Shown here in pieces: positions 42,066-50,573 of a DNA stretch of 64,000 bases. The notes below the pieces were generated by a model. The model was not told the DNA's origin and did no database searches. It saw only the letters and a program-made list of their open reading frames with translations. Every line of letters begins with the position of its first letter. Within the stretch, counting starts at the first letter, position 1. The stretch spans positions 1 to 64,000 of the forward strand of contig CAZMHN010000002.1 of NCBI GenBank assembly GCA_964566145.1, read 5' to 3'. The position numbers and the translations under genes were made by a program. The DNA comes from CAZMHN01 sp964566145 (lineage in GTDB: Bacteria > Patescibacteriota > Patescibacteriia > Veblenbacterales > UBA10138).

Positions 42066-42796
42066 CATGCTTGACGAGGGTTAAGGTGCCGCATGATGCT
42101 GCCGAGGGCGAATAAGTTTGCAACTACAAGTGAGTAGTTGCCCTCTTCATTCAACCCAACCAGGATCAATATGGCAGTAATTCCCTGCAGGCAGAACTTC
42201 GTTTTGCCAAGCCAATTGGCTTTTATTTGAGCACCACCCTGATACAGGCCGTGTTTTTTTGCCTGATAGAGCATAACAGCGAGGACCGCCAACGTGCCGT
42301 CAAGTATGAAGAAGGCAACGACATTTATGAGCCAGAGGCTCGGCAGGAGGCAGATCGCCATGCAAGCGGCGAAGATTTTATCGCAGCCGGCGTCTATGGC
42401 TCCGCCGAGTTCCGTGACCTGGTCCATCTTGCGCGCCAGTATGCCGTCGAACAAGTCGCTGAATACAGCCCAGAAGACCAGCGTCAGGTAGCCGGCAAGG
42501 CCGACATCGTGGATGTAGAAGATGATGAAGAGGGGGCCGGCTATGGCGCGGCTGGCCGAAAGCAGGTTCGAGGTGGTAATGACGTTCGTATCAATCCAGT
42601 GATCGATTTTCTCGGACCAGGGGCGCGAGAGGGTCGCTATGGTCCTTTTGATCCAATCACGCACAAGCCGGCGTTTTTCCGGGATGGGTATCATGAATTC
42701 GGCCAGGCGGCCGAGGAAGTTGTCCTTGGCGCGTAGCGCGCGCTCGGCAATGGTTTCTGCGGCAGAGATGTAGCCAGTGAGGTCGGTCGTGGCCAT
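42065..42796 (-). CDS. CDP-alcohol phosphatidyltransferase family protein
   Basis: 243 residues, polytopic. The family motif is complete: DLFDGILAR followed by GGAIDAGCDKIF (D-x2-D-G-x2-A-R-x8-9-G-x3-D-x3-D), with Mg-binding Asp residues. Such enzymes displace CMP from a CDP-alcohol, for instance in phosphatidylglycerophosphate synthesis. The N-terminal 60 residues (TGYISAAETIAERALRAKDNFLG) are a soluble extension. GAGGAG is 6 bases from the ATG. It is one of two lipid-related genes on the minus strand; the substrate cannot be decided from sequence alone. Confidence 0.9.
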   Translation of the reverse strand: MATTDLTGYISAAETIAERALRAKDNFLGRLAEFMIPIPEKRRLVRDWIKRTIATLSRPWSEKIDHWIDTNVITTSNLLSASRAIAGPLFIIFYIHDVGLAGYLTLVFWAVFSDLFDGILARKMDQVTELGGAIDAGCDKIFAACMAICLLPSLWLINVVAFFILDGTLAVLAVMLYQAKKHGLYQGGAQIKANWLGKTKFCLQGITAILILVGLNEEGNYSLVVANLFALGSIMRHLNPRQA

Positions 42797-42848
42797 GGCG
42801 GACTCCTCAGTATGGTGGTGTTCGATTTTTTATGGACGATTTGTTACC

Positions 42849-42878
42849 ACCCTAACTCGCATACCGCAGGTTGGTCAA
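42849..42878 (-). promoter_or_regulatory. Minus-strand promoter of the phosphatidyltransferase gene
   Basis: Minus strand TTGACC (42873-42878), 17-18 bases, TTAGGG/TAGGGT (42849-42855). The leader is about 50 bases. It overlaps a divergent plus-strand promoter. Confidence 0.6.
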
Positions 42879-42900
42879 GCGGGCTTTGAAAGCCTATACT
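42871..42900 (+). promoter_or_regulatory. Plus-strand promoter divergent from the phosphatidyltransferase gene
   Basis: TTGGTC (42871-42876), 18 bases, TATACT (42895-42900). It drives the small membrane protein and the Clp-like gene. Its -35 shares bases with the minus-strand promoter, so the two may compete. Confidence 0.6.
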
Positions 42901-42927
42901 TTAGTATGTGGAGAGAACATCAAAGGT

Positions 42928-43278
42928 ATGACGCTAGCGCTGAAGCAAACCTCCCAATTGTTCCTGGAGCTTTTGGCCGACCTGTGGCGGTTCCCGTGGT
43001 GGTGGTACTCGGGCGGCGCCAAGCTGGTAGGGCTGTGGTGTTGGAACGGGTTCTCGGAAACGAGGGCCAGGTTGGCCATCGGGCTCTTTGTCAGGTACCT
43101 GTTCACGCCCATGTACCAGGATTACACGATCCAGGGGCGGTTCATAAGTTTTTTCATGCGCCTGTTCCTGCTCATCGTAAAGCTCGTACGGCTCGCTTTT
43201 TCCGCCGTATGGCACGCGCTGGTGTTCCTAATCTGGCTCGTATTGCTGCCGGCGGCTATAGTCATCATTTTTGCGTAG
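42928..43278 (+). CDS. Small polytopic membrane protein
   Basis: 116 residues from ATG 42928 (MTLALKQTSQLFLELLADLW). Two to three hydrophobic stretches: the Trp-rich FPWWWYSGGAKLVGLWCW, ARLAIGLFVRYLF, and a long C-terminal segment (LVRLAFSAVWHALVFLIWLVLLPAAIVIIFA). An ATG at 42906 is 5 bases after the -10 but is in a different frame, so it is not used for this protein. It ends 3 bases before the membrane-anchored Clp-like ATPase, which suggests the two form one membrane complex; this is inference. Confidence 0.75.
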   Translation: MTLALKQTSQLFLELLADLWRFPWWWYSGGAKLVGLWCWNGFSETRARLAIGLFVRYLFTPMYQDYTIQGRFISFFMRLFLLIVKLVRLAFSAVWHALVFLIWLVLLPAAIVIIFA

Positions 43279-43281
43279 GTT

Positions 43282-45840
43282 ATGGCACGCGTCATTTGGA
43301 GCGAAATCTACACCCTGCCCCAGCTTGCATTCCGTAGGCTGCGCGTGTTCGTGTACCGCTTGACGGCCGTAGCGGCCATCGTTCTCGCGCTAATTTCAGC
43401 CGGCGTGTTCGTGCTTCAGGCCATGCCGCAGGTGGATGCGGGACACTGGAACGTGCTCTTCCCGCCCGCCGCCGGCGCCAAGGCTTTTTGGTTCACCGTA
43501 CTCGTAGCGGCTTACGCCTGGTACCGCTTGGAGCGTCAGCGCGCCTGGTTCCCAGAATTTCCGCATGACGCGCGGGGCGATGTGCGGGCGCACGAGCATT
43601 TGAGCGAAGAGGCTTGGCACGTGCTCGAGCAGGCGTATAGATATGCGGAGCGCCTTGGGCACCCCCAGGTCGATCCGGCCCACCTCCTGGCCGCGAGTTT
43701 GAAGTTCATGACCGGGCCCAGGGTTTTTGCCCGCTTAGGCGTGGACAGCGCCAAGCTTATTTCGGTGTTGCGTTCCGTTCTGTCCCAGCTCCCGCAGGGG
43801 TACGGTTCGTCCAGGCTGTCCGAAGCCAGCCGGGCGCTCCTTATCAAAGCGGCCGAGCTGTCTCTGAAGCGCAGGAACCCGCACGTGCAGGTGACGGAGA
43901 TTATGGTGGCGCTGGCCGAGAGCGATTCCAAAGTGAAAGACGTGTTGGAAGAGTTGGCAGTGCCGCCTGACGCGGTGGCCAACATCACGGCCTGGTTCGC
44001 GCTTAGGCGCAAGCTGCTATCCAGGCGCCAGCGGCAGATGCGGCGGGCCGGGTACCGGCCGAAGCATGCGCTCGACCGTGCGTACCTGGCCGTATCCACG
44101 CCGTTCCTGAACCGTTTCAGCGAGAATCTGACTGCGGCCGCCGCCGGAGGTTACTTGGCCCCATGCGTTGGGCGCGAGAACGTGATAGATGAAGTTTACA
44201 GGCTCATTTCCGGGGGCCAGCGCGGCGTGGTTATGGTGGGGCCTTCGGGCGTAGGCCGCGGCATGGTGCTTCACGGCATAGCCCAAGACATGGCTTCGGA
44301 CGACGTGCCGGAAGCCTTACAGGACAAAATTCTGCTGGAACTGTCCGTGGCTCAGCTCGTGGGCGGAGCGAACCCGGCCGAGGCCGGGGAACGGTTCCTG
44401 CGGGCCGTGAGCGAAGCCGCCCGGAGCGGCAATACGGTGCTGGCTCTGCAGGACGTGCATCAGCTGGTCGGCCTGGTCACCGGGAGCGGAGAAGGCCTGA
44501 CCTTGGCAGACGTACTTTCGAACGTAGTGAAACAACACGGACTTACCGTTATAGCCACGACCACTCCGGCCGAATGGCGCAAGACAGTGGAACCTTCCGG
44601 ACTGGGGCAGTCCTTGTCGCGGGTGGAGCTCGGTGAATTGGACGACAACTCCGCCATACAGGTGCTGGAGTCGCGCGTGGGCGCGCTGGAACAGGAGCAC
44701 GACGTGTTCTTTTCCTACGGCGCCCTGGCCGCGGCTGTGGCCCTGTCGAAGAAATACCTGCCTGACAGATATCTGCCGGAGAAAGCTATGGCGGTAATGG
44801 AAGAAGTGTCTGTGTACGTGCACGACCGGGCACCCAAGGGCGCTACCGTGACAAGCGAGCACGTAGCCCAGGTGGTAGCGAATAAGGTGCACATCCCGCT
44901 GACGCAGGTAACGCAGAGCGAGAGCGAGAAGCTGTTGAATCTGGAAAGCATTCTGCATCAGCGCATCATAGGCCAGGACGAGGCGGTGAAACTTGTGGCC
45001 GAGGCTTTGCGGCGCGCGCGCGTGAACCTGCGGGACCAGAAGCGGCCCGTGGCCTCGTTCCTCTTCCTAGGGCCCACTGGCGTCGGTAAAACGGAGCTTG
45101 CCAAAACCGTGGCCGGCGAGTACTTCGGCGGCGAGGAGCGCATGGTGAGGCTTGACATGTCCGAGTACCAAACGCAGGAATCTTTGTACCGCCTGGTGGG
45201 TGCCCCAGCCGGCGTAGGCGAGGAACGCGGACTTTTGACCGAAGCCGTGCATAAGAATCCGTACACGCTCCTGTTGCTCGACGAAATCGAGAAAGCTCAC
45301 CCCGACATTCTAAACGCGTTCCTGCAGGTGCTGGATGACGGACGTTTGACCGATGCTACTGGTCAGACAGTGGATTTCACCAGCACCATCATCATCGCCA
45401 CTTCGAACGCCGCCACCCAGGACGTACAGGATCAGCTGGCCCGCCAGGTGCCGCTCGACGCCATACGCAAGGACCTTATGAAGGGCGGCCTGAAGCAGTA
45501 CTTCAGGCCTGAGTTCCTGAACCGTTTCGACGCTATTGTTCTGTTCAAGCCGTTGACCCAGCCTGAGGTAGTGAAAGTGGCCGAGCTCATGCTTGGGAAG
45601 CTCTCCCGCGAGCTGGAAAGCAAGGGTGTACGCTTGCGAGCTACTCCGGAGGCCGTCCAGGAGCTGGCTGTGAAGGGTTTTGATCCGCTGTACGGCGCCA
45701 GACCCCTGCGGCGCGTTTTGCAGGACAACGTGGACAGCGCCCTGGCTTCATACATGCTTTCCGGAAAAATCTCCCGCCGCGATCTTGTAGTGCTGGAACC
45801 GGGCGGAGTGATACGGATTGAGAAGGCCCAGAGATTATAA
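43282..45840 (+). CDS. Membrane-anchored Clp/Hsp100-type ATPase with inactive first AAA domain
   Basis: 852 residues. Two hydrophobic segments (VYRLTAVAAIVLALISAGVFVLQA, residues about 25-48, and AFWFTVLVAAYAWYRL, about 67-83) precede a Clp-N-like domain (AHEHLSEEAWHVLEQAYRYAERLGHPQVDPAHLL). In AAA domain 1, Walker A is GPSGVGRGMV (Arg for Lys, near residue 319) and Walker B is VLALQDVHQL (near 386), so it should not hydrolyse ATP. AAA domain 2 is intact: GPTGVGKTEL (near 596), LLLLDEIEKAHPD (near 662) and the arginine-finger region FLNRFDAIV. It is probably an unfoldase tethered to the membrane. No ClpP is adjacent. Confidence 0.88.
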   Translation: MARVIWSEIYTLPQLAFRRLRVFVYRLTAVAAIVLALISAGVFVLQAMPQVDAGHWNVLFPPAAGAKAFWFTVLVAAYAWYRLERQRAWFPEFPHDARGDVRAHEHLSEEAWHVLEQAYRYAERLGHPQVDPAHLLAASLKFMTGPRVFARLGVDSAKLISVLRSVLSQLPQGYGSSRLSEASRALLIKAAELSLKRRNPHVQVTEIMVALAESDSKVKDVLEELAVPPDAVANITAWFALRRKLLSRRQRQMRRAGYRPKHALDRAYLAVSTPFLNRFSENLTAAAAGGYLAPCVGRENVIDEVYRLISGGQRGVVMVGPSGVGRGMVLHGIAQDMASDDVPEALQDKILLELSVAQLVGGANPAEAGERFLRAVSEAARSGNTVLALQDVHQLVGLVTGSGEGLTLADVLSNVVKQHGLTVIATTTPAEWRKTVEPSGLGQSLSRVELGELDDNSAIQVLESRVGALEQEHDVFFSYGALAAAVALSKKYLPDRYLPEKAMAVMEEVSVYVHDRAPKGATVTSEHVAQVVANKVHIPLTQVTQSESEKLLNLESILHQRIIGQDEAVKLVAEALRRARVNLRDQKRPVASFLFLGPTGVGKTELAKTVAGEYFGGEERMVRLDMSEYQTQESLYRLVGAPAGVGEERGLLTEAVHKNPYTLLLLDEIEKAHPDILNAFLQVLDDGRLTDATGQTVDFTSTIIIATSNAATQDVQDQLARQVPLDAIRKDLMKGGLKQYFRPEFLNRFDAIVLFKPLTQPEVVKVAELMLGKLSRELESKGVRLRATPEAVQELAVKGFDPLYGARPLRRVLQDNVDSALASYMLSGKISRRDLVVLEPGGVIRIEKAQRL

Positions 45841-45842
45841 GG

Positions 45843-45874
45843 AAAAGACCCATCTTTTCGGATGGGTCTTTTTT
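45843..45874. terminator. Bidirectional terminator after the Clp-like gene
   Basis: AAAAGACCCATC-TTTTCG-GATGGGTCTTTTTT. Symmetric, so it can serve both the Clp-like gene and the convergent acyltransferase gene. Confidence 0.93.
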
Positions 45875-45890
45875 GGCGTACAGCGGAAGA

Positions 45891-46673
45891 TTAGGTCCAC
45901 TGCGCCAGGCGGGATGAGATGAAGCCCACGATTGCTTCGTGGGTGGTTCGCGCATGCGCGCTCATGGGCGGGCCGAACTCAAAGTATATTTTTCGCTCTG
46001 GATAGATTGGTCCAAAGTCCTTGAGTGGCCCCTTGCCGCTCGACCAGAAGTCTGTCTTGAGCGCAATGGGCACCACCGGCACATTCGCTCGGCTGGCAAG
46101 TTTTTCGCCGATGGTGTTGAACTCGGTTTCTCTGAATATGTTTCGGCGCGTGGCCTGGGGAAAGACGACCACCGAACGTCCCTGCTTCAGACAGGGTTCG
46201 CCTTCTGACATTACCGTCATGAAGTCGCGTTTAGGATTCACGCGATCTACCACGATGGGTTGAATGGCGCGCATGACGCGGCCGAATACGGGATATGTAA
46301 GTAGCGAGCGCTTCACCACAAAGGTGATGGGGGTGAACGTAAGGAGCAGTACCGGGAGAACGAAGTTCTCCAGAGTGCTCATATGGTTCGCTACGAATAC
46401 CACCGGCGGCTTGAGCGCCTGGAGGTGCTGCAGTCCCGTGATGCAAAAGCGTCCGCCGAACCGCTCGATATGGCGCAAGGTGGCGTAGCTGGCATCGGCC
46501 CAAACCTCATTGGTATAGCGGCCTTGTTTCGCCAGCTGGCTGCTGTGCCGCACGATGCGGAACTGTCCCAGGTAGAACCTGAGGCTGTGCGCAAAGATGC
46601 GTTTTTGGGGCGCGGCGAGCATCTCGTAGCGCGCGTAGTTGGTAAGGTGCGCCAGGAGTCGTTCTTTATCCAT
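45891..46673 (-). CDS. PlsC-like acyltransferase with atypical catalytic motifs
   Basis: 260 residues from the ATG whose last base on the plus strand is 46673 (MDKERLLAHLTNYARYEML); AGGAG 7 bases upstream decides this start over a longer reading. The PlsC fold is recognisable: motif I VFVANHMSTLENFVLP, motif II VVKRSLLTYPVFGRVMRAI, motif III VFPQATRRNIF. Motif I has His-x4-Glu rather than His-x4-Asp, and motif III has QATRR rather than EGTRS. It may acylate glycerol phosphate, lysophospholipid or another acceptor, or have changed activity. It is the second lipid-type gene on the minus strand. Confidence 0.85.
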   Translation of the reverse strand: MDKERLLAHLTNYARYEMLAAPQKRIFAHSLRFYLGQFRIVRHSSQLAKQGRYTNEVWADASYATLRHIERFGGRFCITGLQHLQALKPPVVFVANHMSTLENFVLPVLLLTFTPITFVVKRSLLTYPVFGRVMRAIQPIVVDRVNPKRDFMTVMSEGEPCLKQGRSVVVFPQATRRNIFRETEFNTIGEKLASRANVPVVPIALKTDFWSSGKGPLKDFGPIYPERKIYFEFGPPMSAHARTTHEAIVGFISSRLAQWT

Positions 46674-46726
46674 GGCTGTTCTCCTAAGTCTGGTTCTTTT
46701 TTCTGTGTCTTGTTTTGGCGTGCCCG

Positions 46727-46756
46727 AATCTAAACACACCTGGAACCCGCGGTCAA
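46727..46756 (-). promoter_or_regulatory. Minus-strand promoter of the acyltransferase gene
   Basis: Minus strand TTGACC (46751-46756), 17-18 bases, TTAGAT/TAGATT (46727-46733), with a leader of about 50 bases. It is back-to-back with the glyS promoter. Confidence 0.7.
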
Positions 46757-46784
46757 TCCAGCTAAGGCACAGGTGTACAGCCGC

Positions 46785-46813
46785 TTGCAAAACACCGTAA
46801 AATCGACTAGATT
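46785..46813 (+). promoter_or_regulatory. Promoter of glyS
   Basis: TTGCAA (46785-46790), 17 bases, TAGATT (46808-46813), then 9 bases to the ATG at 46823. Predicted leaderless. Confidence 0.7.
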
Positions 46814-46822
46814 AGTGGAGCC

Positions 46823-48205
46823 ATGAAGAATCAAGCACCAAATGATTTGATGGACAAGCTTATCGCTTTGTCAAAGCAAAGGGGTATTATTTTCCCCGGG
46901 AGCGAGATTTACGGCGGGCTGGCGAACTCGTGGGATTTCGGGCCGTACGGAGCCTTACTGAAGAACAACGTCCGCCAAGCCTGGCTCAAGCACTTCGTCA
47001 CCTCGCGCGACGACATGGTGCTGTTGGATAGTTCCGTCATCATGAACCCCAAAGCCTGGGAAGCCTCAGGTCACCTGCAGAATTTCACTGACCCGCTGGT
47101 CGATTGCAAGAAGTGCAAGAAGCGTTTCCGGGCCGATCACATTCTGGAGGCGCGGGCCATGCAACCAGGCTACAGCAAAGAAAAGCCCGTGGATTGGAAC
47201 GAGGTGAAGTGTCCGGAGTGCGGCGGTGCGCTTACCGAGGTGCGCCAGTTCAATCTCATGTTCAAAACCACTATGGGTCCGGTGGAAGAGGAAGGGAGCG
47301 CGGTGTATCTCCGGCCCGAACTGGCCGGAGGTATGTTCACGGATTTCAAGCTTATCCAGCAGGCGAACAGGAAGAAGCTGCCGTTCGGCATAGCGCAGAT
47401 GGGCAAGGCGTTCCGCAACGAAATAACGCCGGGTAATTTCATTTTCCGAACGCGCGAGTTCGAAATCATGGAGCTGGAGTACTTCGTGAATCCTAAGGAG
47501 TGGGAACCGGCGTTCGAGATGTGGCTCAAGGCCATGAAGGCGTGGCTCAAGAGCTTGGGAGTGAAGGACGACGACTTGTACTTCCACGAGATAGAGGAAG
47601 GGGAGCGGGCGCACTACTCCAAGCGCACCGTGGACGTAGAATTCAAGTACCCGTTCGGCTTGAAGGAGCTTTACGGCCTGGCGTACCGCACGGATTATGA
47701 CCTTGCCCAGCACGGCAAGTTCAGCGGAGAGGATTTCACCTACACCGATCCAGCGACCAACGAGAAATTCGTGCCGCACGTGGTGGAGCCTTCCATGGGC
47801 TTGGAGCGCACTGTGCTCGTGACTCTGCTCTCGGCCTACCACGAGGAGCAGGCGCCCACCGCCGAGGAGGGGGAGACGGATACGCGGGTCGTGTTGAAAT
47901 TACCAAAGCACCTGGCGCCCGTGAAGGTGGCCGTCCTGCCGTTGTCCAAGAAAGAGGAGCTTGCGAAGGTGGCCATGCCGCTGGCCCAGGAACTCAGGCA
48001 AAAGTTCGTAGTGGAGTACGACGACACGCAATCCATCGGCCGGAGGTACCGTCGGCAGGACGAGATAGGTACGCCCTTTTGCGTGACAGTTGATTTTGAC
48101 AGCTTGGAAGACAAGGCCGTCACTGTCCGCGACCGCGACAGCATGAAGCAGGAGCGGGTGAAACTCGCAGAAGCTGCTGACTACCTGGCGGAGAAGCTTG
48201 CCTAA
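46823..48205 (+). CDS. glyS: Glycyl-tRNA synthetase (dimeric, class II)
   Basis: 460 residues of the alpha2 type: MDKLIALSKQRGIIFPGSEIYGGLANSWDFGPYG, motif 2 around GKAFRNEITPGNFIFRTREFEIMELE, motif 3 in PSMGLERTVLVTLL, and the C-terminal anticodon domain (KVAVLPLSKKEELAKVA ... SIGRRYRRQDEIGTPFCVTVD). Four Cys (CKKCKKRF and KCPECGGA) form the inserted zinc-type knuckle. The M16 peptidase gene begins 5 bases after the stop. Confidence 0.97.
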   Translation: MKNQAPNDLMDKLIALSKQRGIIFPGSEIYGGLANSWDFGPYGALLKNNVRQAWLKHFVTSRDDMVLLDSSVIMNPKAWEASGHLQNFTDPLVDCKKCKKRFRADHILEARAMQPGYSKEKPVDWNEVKCPECGGALTEVRQFNLMFKTTMGPVEEEGSAVYLRPELAGGMFTDFKLIQQANRKKLPFGIAQMGKAFRNEITPGNFIFRTREFEIMELEYFVNPKEWEPAFEMWLKAMKAWLKSLGVKDDDLYFHEIEEGERAHYSKRTVDVEFKYPFGLKELYGLAYRTDYDLAQHGKFSGEDFTYTDPATNEKFVPHVVEPSMGLERTVLVTLLSAYHEEQAPTAEEGETDTRVVLKLPKHLAPVKVAVLPLSKKEELAKVAMPLAQELRQKFVVEYDDTQSIGRRYRRQDEIGTPFCVTVDFDSLEDKAVTVRDRDSMKQERVKLAEAADYLAEKLA

Positions 48206-48209
48206 GCTC

Positions 48210-49478
48210 ATGTCAAAGCCGGTGTTCAAGCGGCTTCCCAATAGTTTGCCGGTTTTATCCGTCCCCATGCAGGGCACGGAGTCGGTTACGGTATTGGCCA
48301 TTGCCAATGTCGGCTCGCGGTACGAGACCGCGCGCGAGCAAGGCCTTTCACATGTGCTGGAGCACATGCTGTTCAAAGGCACCAAGAAGTGGCCCACGGC
48401 CAAGGATTTGTCGCAAACCCTGGACGGCGTGGGTGCGGATTACAACGCGTTCACCAGCAAAGACCATACGGGCTACTATGTGCGGGTGGCCGCCAAACAC
48501 CTGCCGCTCGCCATTGATGTCGTTTCCGACATGGTATGGCACCCGGTGCTAGACGGATCCGAGCTCACGCGGGAGAAGAAGGTTATTTGCGAGGAGATAA
48601 AAATGTACGAAGACAACCCCATCATGCACATCGGTGACCTGTTGGAAGGCGCGGTGTTCCGGGGTTCAAGCCTGGGGGTGAATATCGCCGGGAGCACGAA
48701 GAGCGTTACGGCGCTGACGCGCTCACAAGTAGTTCGCTATCACCGGACGCATTATACTCCCGGGAATTTGCTGGTTGCCGTGGCAGGCAAGCTCCCCCTG
48801 CGTACCGACGCGTTGCTCAGGCAGGCGTTTGGAGAAGCGGGGCACGGCAGGCGAGGAAAGTTCCCGCCGTTCACAGGCGCTCAGCGCTCCCCCCGGGTGG
48901 TCATACAGCATAAGGATACACAGCAAGTACAGCTGGCGCTGGGGTTCCCTTCTTACGGATACCGCCACAAGAACCGGCTCGGGTTGGACCTTCTGACGCT
49001 GACTTTGGGCGGGAACATGAGCTCGCGGCTGTTCATGAGACTCCGGGAACGAGAGGGACTGTGCTACTCCATTAGCGCGTCCGCGGATGAGTATGAAGGT
49101 ACGGGCGTGTTCGCGGTGCAGGCTGGCCTGGACACCTCGCGCCTGCAGCAAGCCATACGTCTGATACGCGAGGAGCTGGAGCGCACGGTACGCGAACCAG
49201 TGGACGCTGACGAGCTCCGAAAGGCCAAGGAGTACATCAAAGGCAAGCTGACGCTGGTCATGGAGAATTCCGCGGCCAGGGCCCAATGGGCGGCCAAGCA
49301 GTTCCTGTTCGAGCGTTCGCTTGAGAGTTTGAAGGATTTTGTGGCACGTTTGGAGCGGGTCCGCTCTAGCGATCTCCGGCGCGCGGCTCAGGACGTCCTG
49401 GCGTTCCAGCGGGCCAGCCTGGCTTTGATAGGGCCCTTCAAGCAAGCCAAGCCCTGGCAAAAGCTTATTGAACCGTAG
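48210..49478 (+). CDS. M16 family zinc metallopeptidase
   Basis: 422 residues. The inverted zinc motif HxxEH is in GLSHVLEHMLFKGT (near residue 48), and the distal Glu ligand is in ICEEIKMYEDNP (near 126), so the peptidase is predicted to be active. The second, non-catalytic M16 half has LRLREREGLCYSISASADEY-type sequence (FMRLREREGLCYSI). ATG 48210 is preferred to an in-frame TTG at 48198, which would overlap glyS. There is no signal peptide, so it should act in the cytoplasm on short peptides or partly unfolded substrates. Confidence 0.93.
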   Translation: MSKPVFKRLPNSLPVLSVPMQGTESVTVLAIANVGSRYETAREQGLSHVLEHMLFKGTKKWPTAKDLSQTLDGVGADYNAFTSKDHTGYYVRVAAKHLPLAIDVVSDMVWHPVLDGSELTREKKVICEEIKMYEDNPIMHIGDLLEGAVFRGSSLGVNIAGSTKSVTALTRSQVVRYHRTHYTPGNLLVAVAGKLPLRTDALLRQAFGEAGHGRRGKFPPFTGAQRSPRVVIQHKDTQQVQLALGFPSYGYRHKNRLGLDLLTLTLGGNMSSRLFMRLREREGLCYSISASADEYEGTGVFAVQAGLDTSRLQQAIRLIREELERTVREPVDADELRKAKEYIKGKLTLVMENSAARAQWAAKQFLFERSLESLKDFVARLERVRSSDLRRAAQDVLAFQRASLALIGPFKQAKPWQKLIEP

Positions 49479-49484
49479 TATAGT
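49479..49484 (+). promoter_or_regulatory. -10 box of the AI-2E family permease gene
   Basis: TATAGT, 8 bases before ATG 49493. Leaderless start predicted; -35 weak. Confidence 0.5.
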
Positions 49485-49492
49485 TAGGGCAT

Positions 49493-50560
49493 ATGGGACA
49501 GGCCGAATCCATGAAACTCGACATATCCGTAGCCACCTTTTTCAAGGCTTTGGCCATTGTAGTGTCGGTCTACTTCGTATACCGCGTATTGGACGTGCTG
49601 GCGCTGGTGTTCGTGGCCATTATTTTCGCTACGGCCCTGGAGCCGGCTGTGAACTGGATGAACCGCAACCGCATACCGCGGGCACTGGCCGTGCTAGTTC
49701 TGTATCTGGTCATATTCCTGGTGCTTTCGCTCATCGTCGTGCTTATGGTGCCTCCTCTGGTGGACCAGATAACCGAGCTGGCCAAGAGCTTCCCGTACTA
49801 TTACGAACGGCTGCTCTCTGCGTTCTCATACGTTTCCGGCACAGGACACGACCAGGTGGCGGCCGGTATGCAGCAGAACCTGCAGAATCTCGGCTCCAAT
49901 CTGGCGCAGGCGACGAGTTCTCTCCTTTCAACGGTTATCGGTATATTCGGCGGCATACTGCAGTTCATCGTGTTGCTTACCATTGCGTTCTACCTCGTTA
50001 TCGAGGAGGACGGCATCGTGCGGTTCGTTCGTTCAATCACGCCGTCTGCCTATCAGCCTTACGTCATGCAGCTTATGCGCCGCTTAAAGCAGAAGCTGGG
50101 GTCGTGGCTCAGGGGACAGCTCCTTCTCATGCTCATCATAGGCGTGCTGACGTACGTGGGCCTGGCGCTCCTGGGCGCTAAGTATGCTATGGTTCTCGCC
50201 TTATGGGCCGGCATCACGGAGATAGTGCCGTACGTAGGACCCATCATCGGCGCCATCCCGGCCATATTCCTGGCGCTGTCGGTGTCGCCGCTGCAGGCCC
50301 TGCTCATCACCGCGCTCTACGTGGTGGTGCAGCAGTTGGAGAATAACATCATCGTGCCCATGGTCATGCGCCGTACGGTGGGCTTGAACCCGATCATCAC
50401 CATCATCGCCATCGCCATCGGCGCCAAGCTGGGCGGCGTGATGGGGGCGGTGCTGTCCATACCCGTGGCCGTTTCTCTGGGGGTGTTCCTGTCCGACTTC
50501 TTTGACCGGCGCATGGCCGAGGAAAGCAAGCTGGAGGGAGAGGCTTCGGACGTTTCGTAG
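49493..50560 (+). CDS. AI-2E family (PerM-like) permease
   Basis: 355 residues with seven or eight hydrophobic segments: an N-terminal pair (VSVYFVYRVLDVLALVFVAIIFATAL), a soluble loop, and a C-terminal group with GVLTYVGLALLGAKYAMVLALWAGI, then the family signature EIVPYVGPIIGAIPAIFLAL and LENNIIVPMVMRRTVGLNP. Members export small molecules or exchange ions; the substrate is unknown. rsmI follows after 13 bases. Confidence 0.93.
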   Translation: MGQAESMKLDISVATFFKALAIVVSVYFVYRVLDVLALVFVAIIFATALEPAVNWMNRNRIPRALAVLVLYLVIFLVLSLIVVLMVPPLVDQITELAKSFPYYYERLLSAFSYVSGTGHDQVAAGMQQNLQNLGSNLAQATSSLLSTVIGIFGGILQFIVLLTIAFYLVIEEDGIVRFVRSITPSAYQPYVMQLMRRLKQKLGSWLRGQLLLMLIIGVLTYVGLALLGAKYAMVLALWAGITEIVPYVGPIIGAIPAIFLALSVSPLQALLITALYVVVQQLENNIIVPMVMRRTVGLNPIITIIAIAIGAKLGGVMGAVLSIPVAVSLGVFLSDFFDRRMAEESKLEGEASDVS

Positions 50561-50573
50561 CCTTCCGCGTCCC

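Noticed and set aside
42906..43337. Plus-strand frame starting at ATG 42906, 5 bases after a -10 box
   Set aside because: Its spacing fits the leaderless rule, but the product lacks any domain and overlaps a good membrane protein frame that ends 3 bases before the Clp-like gene.
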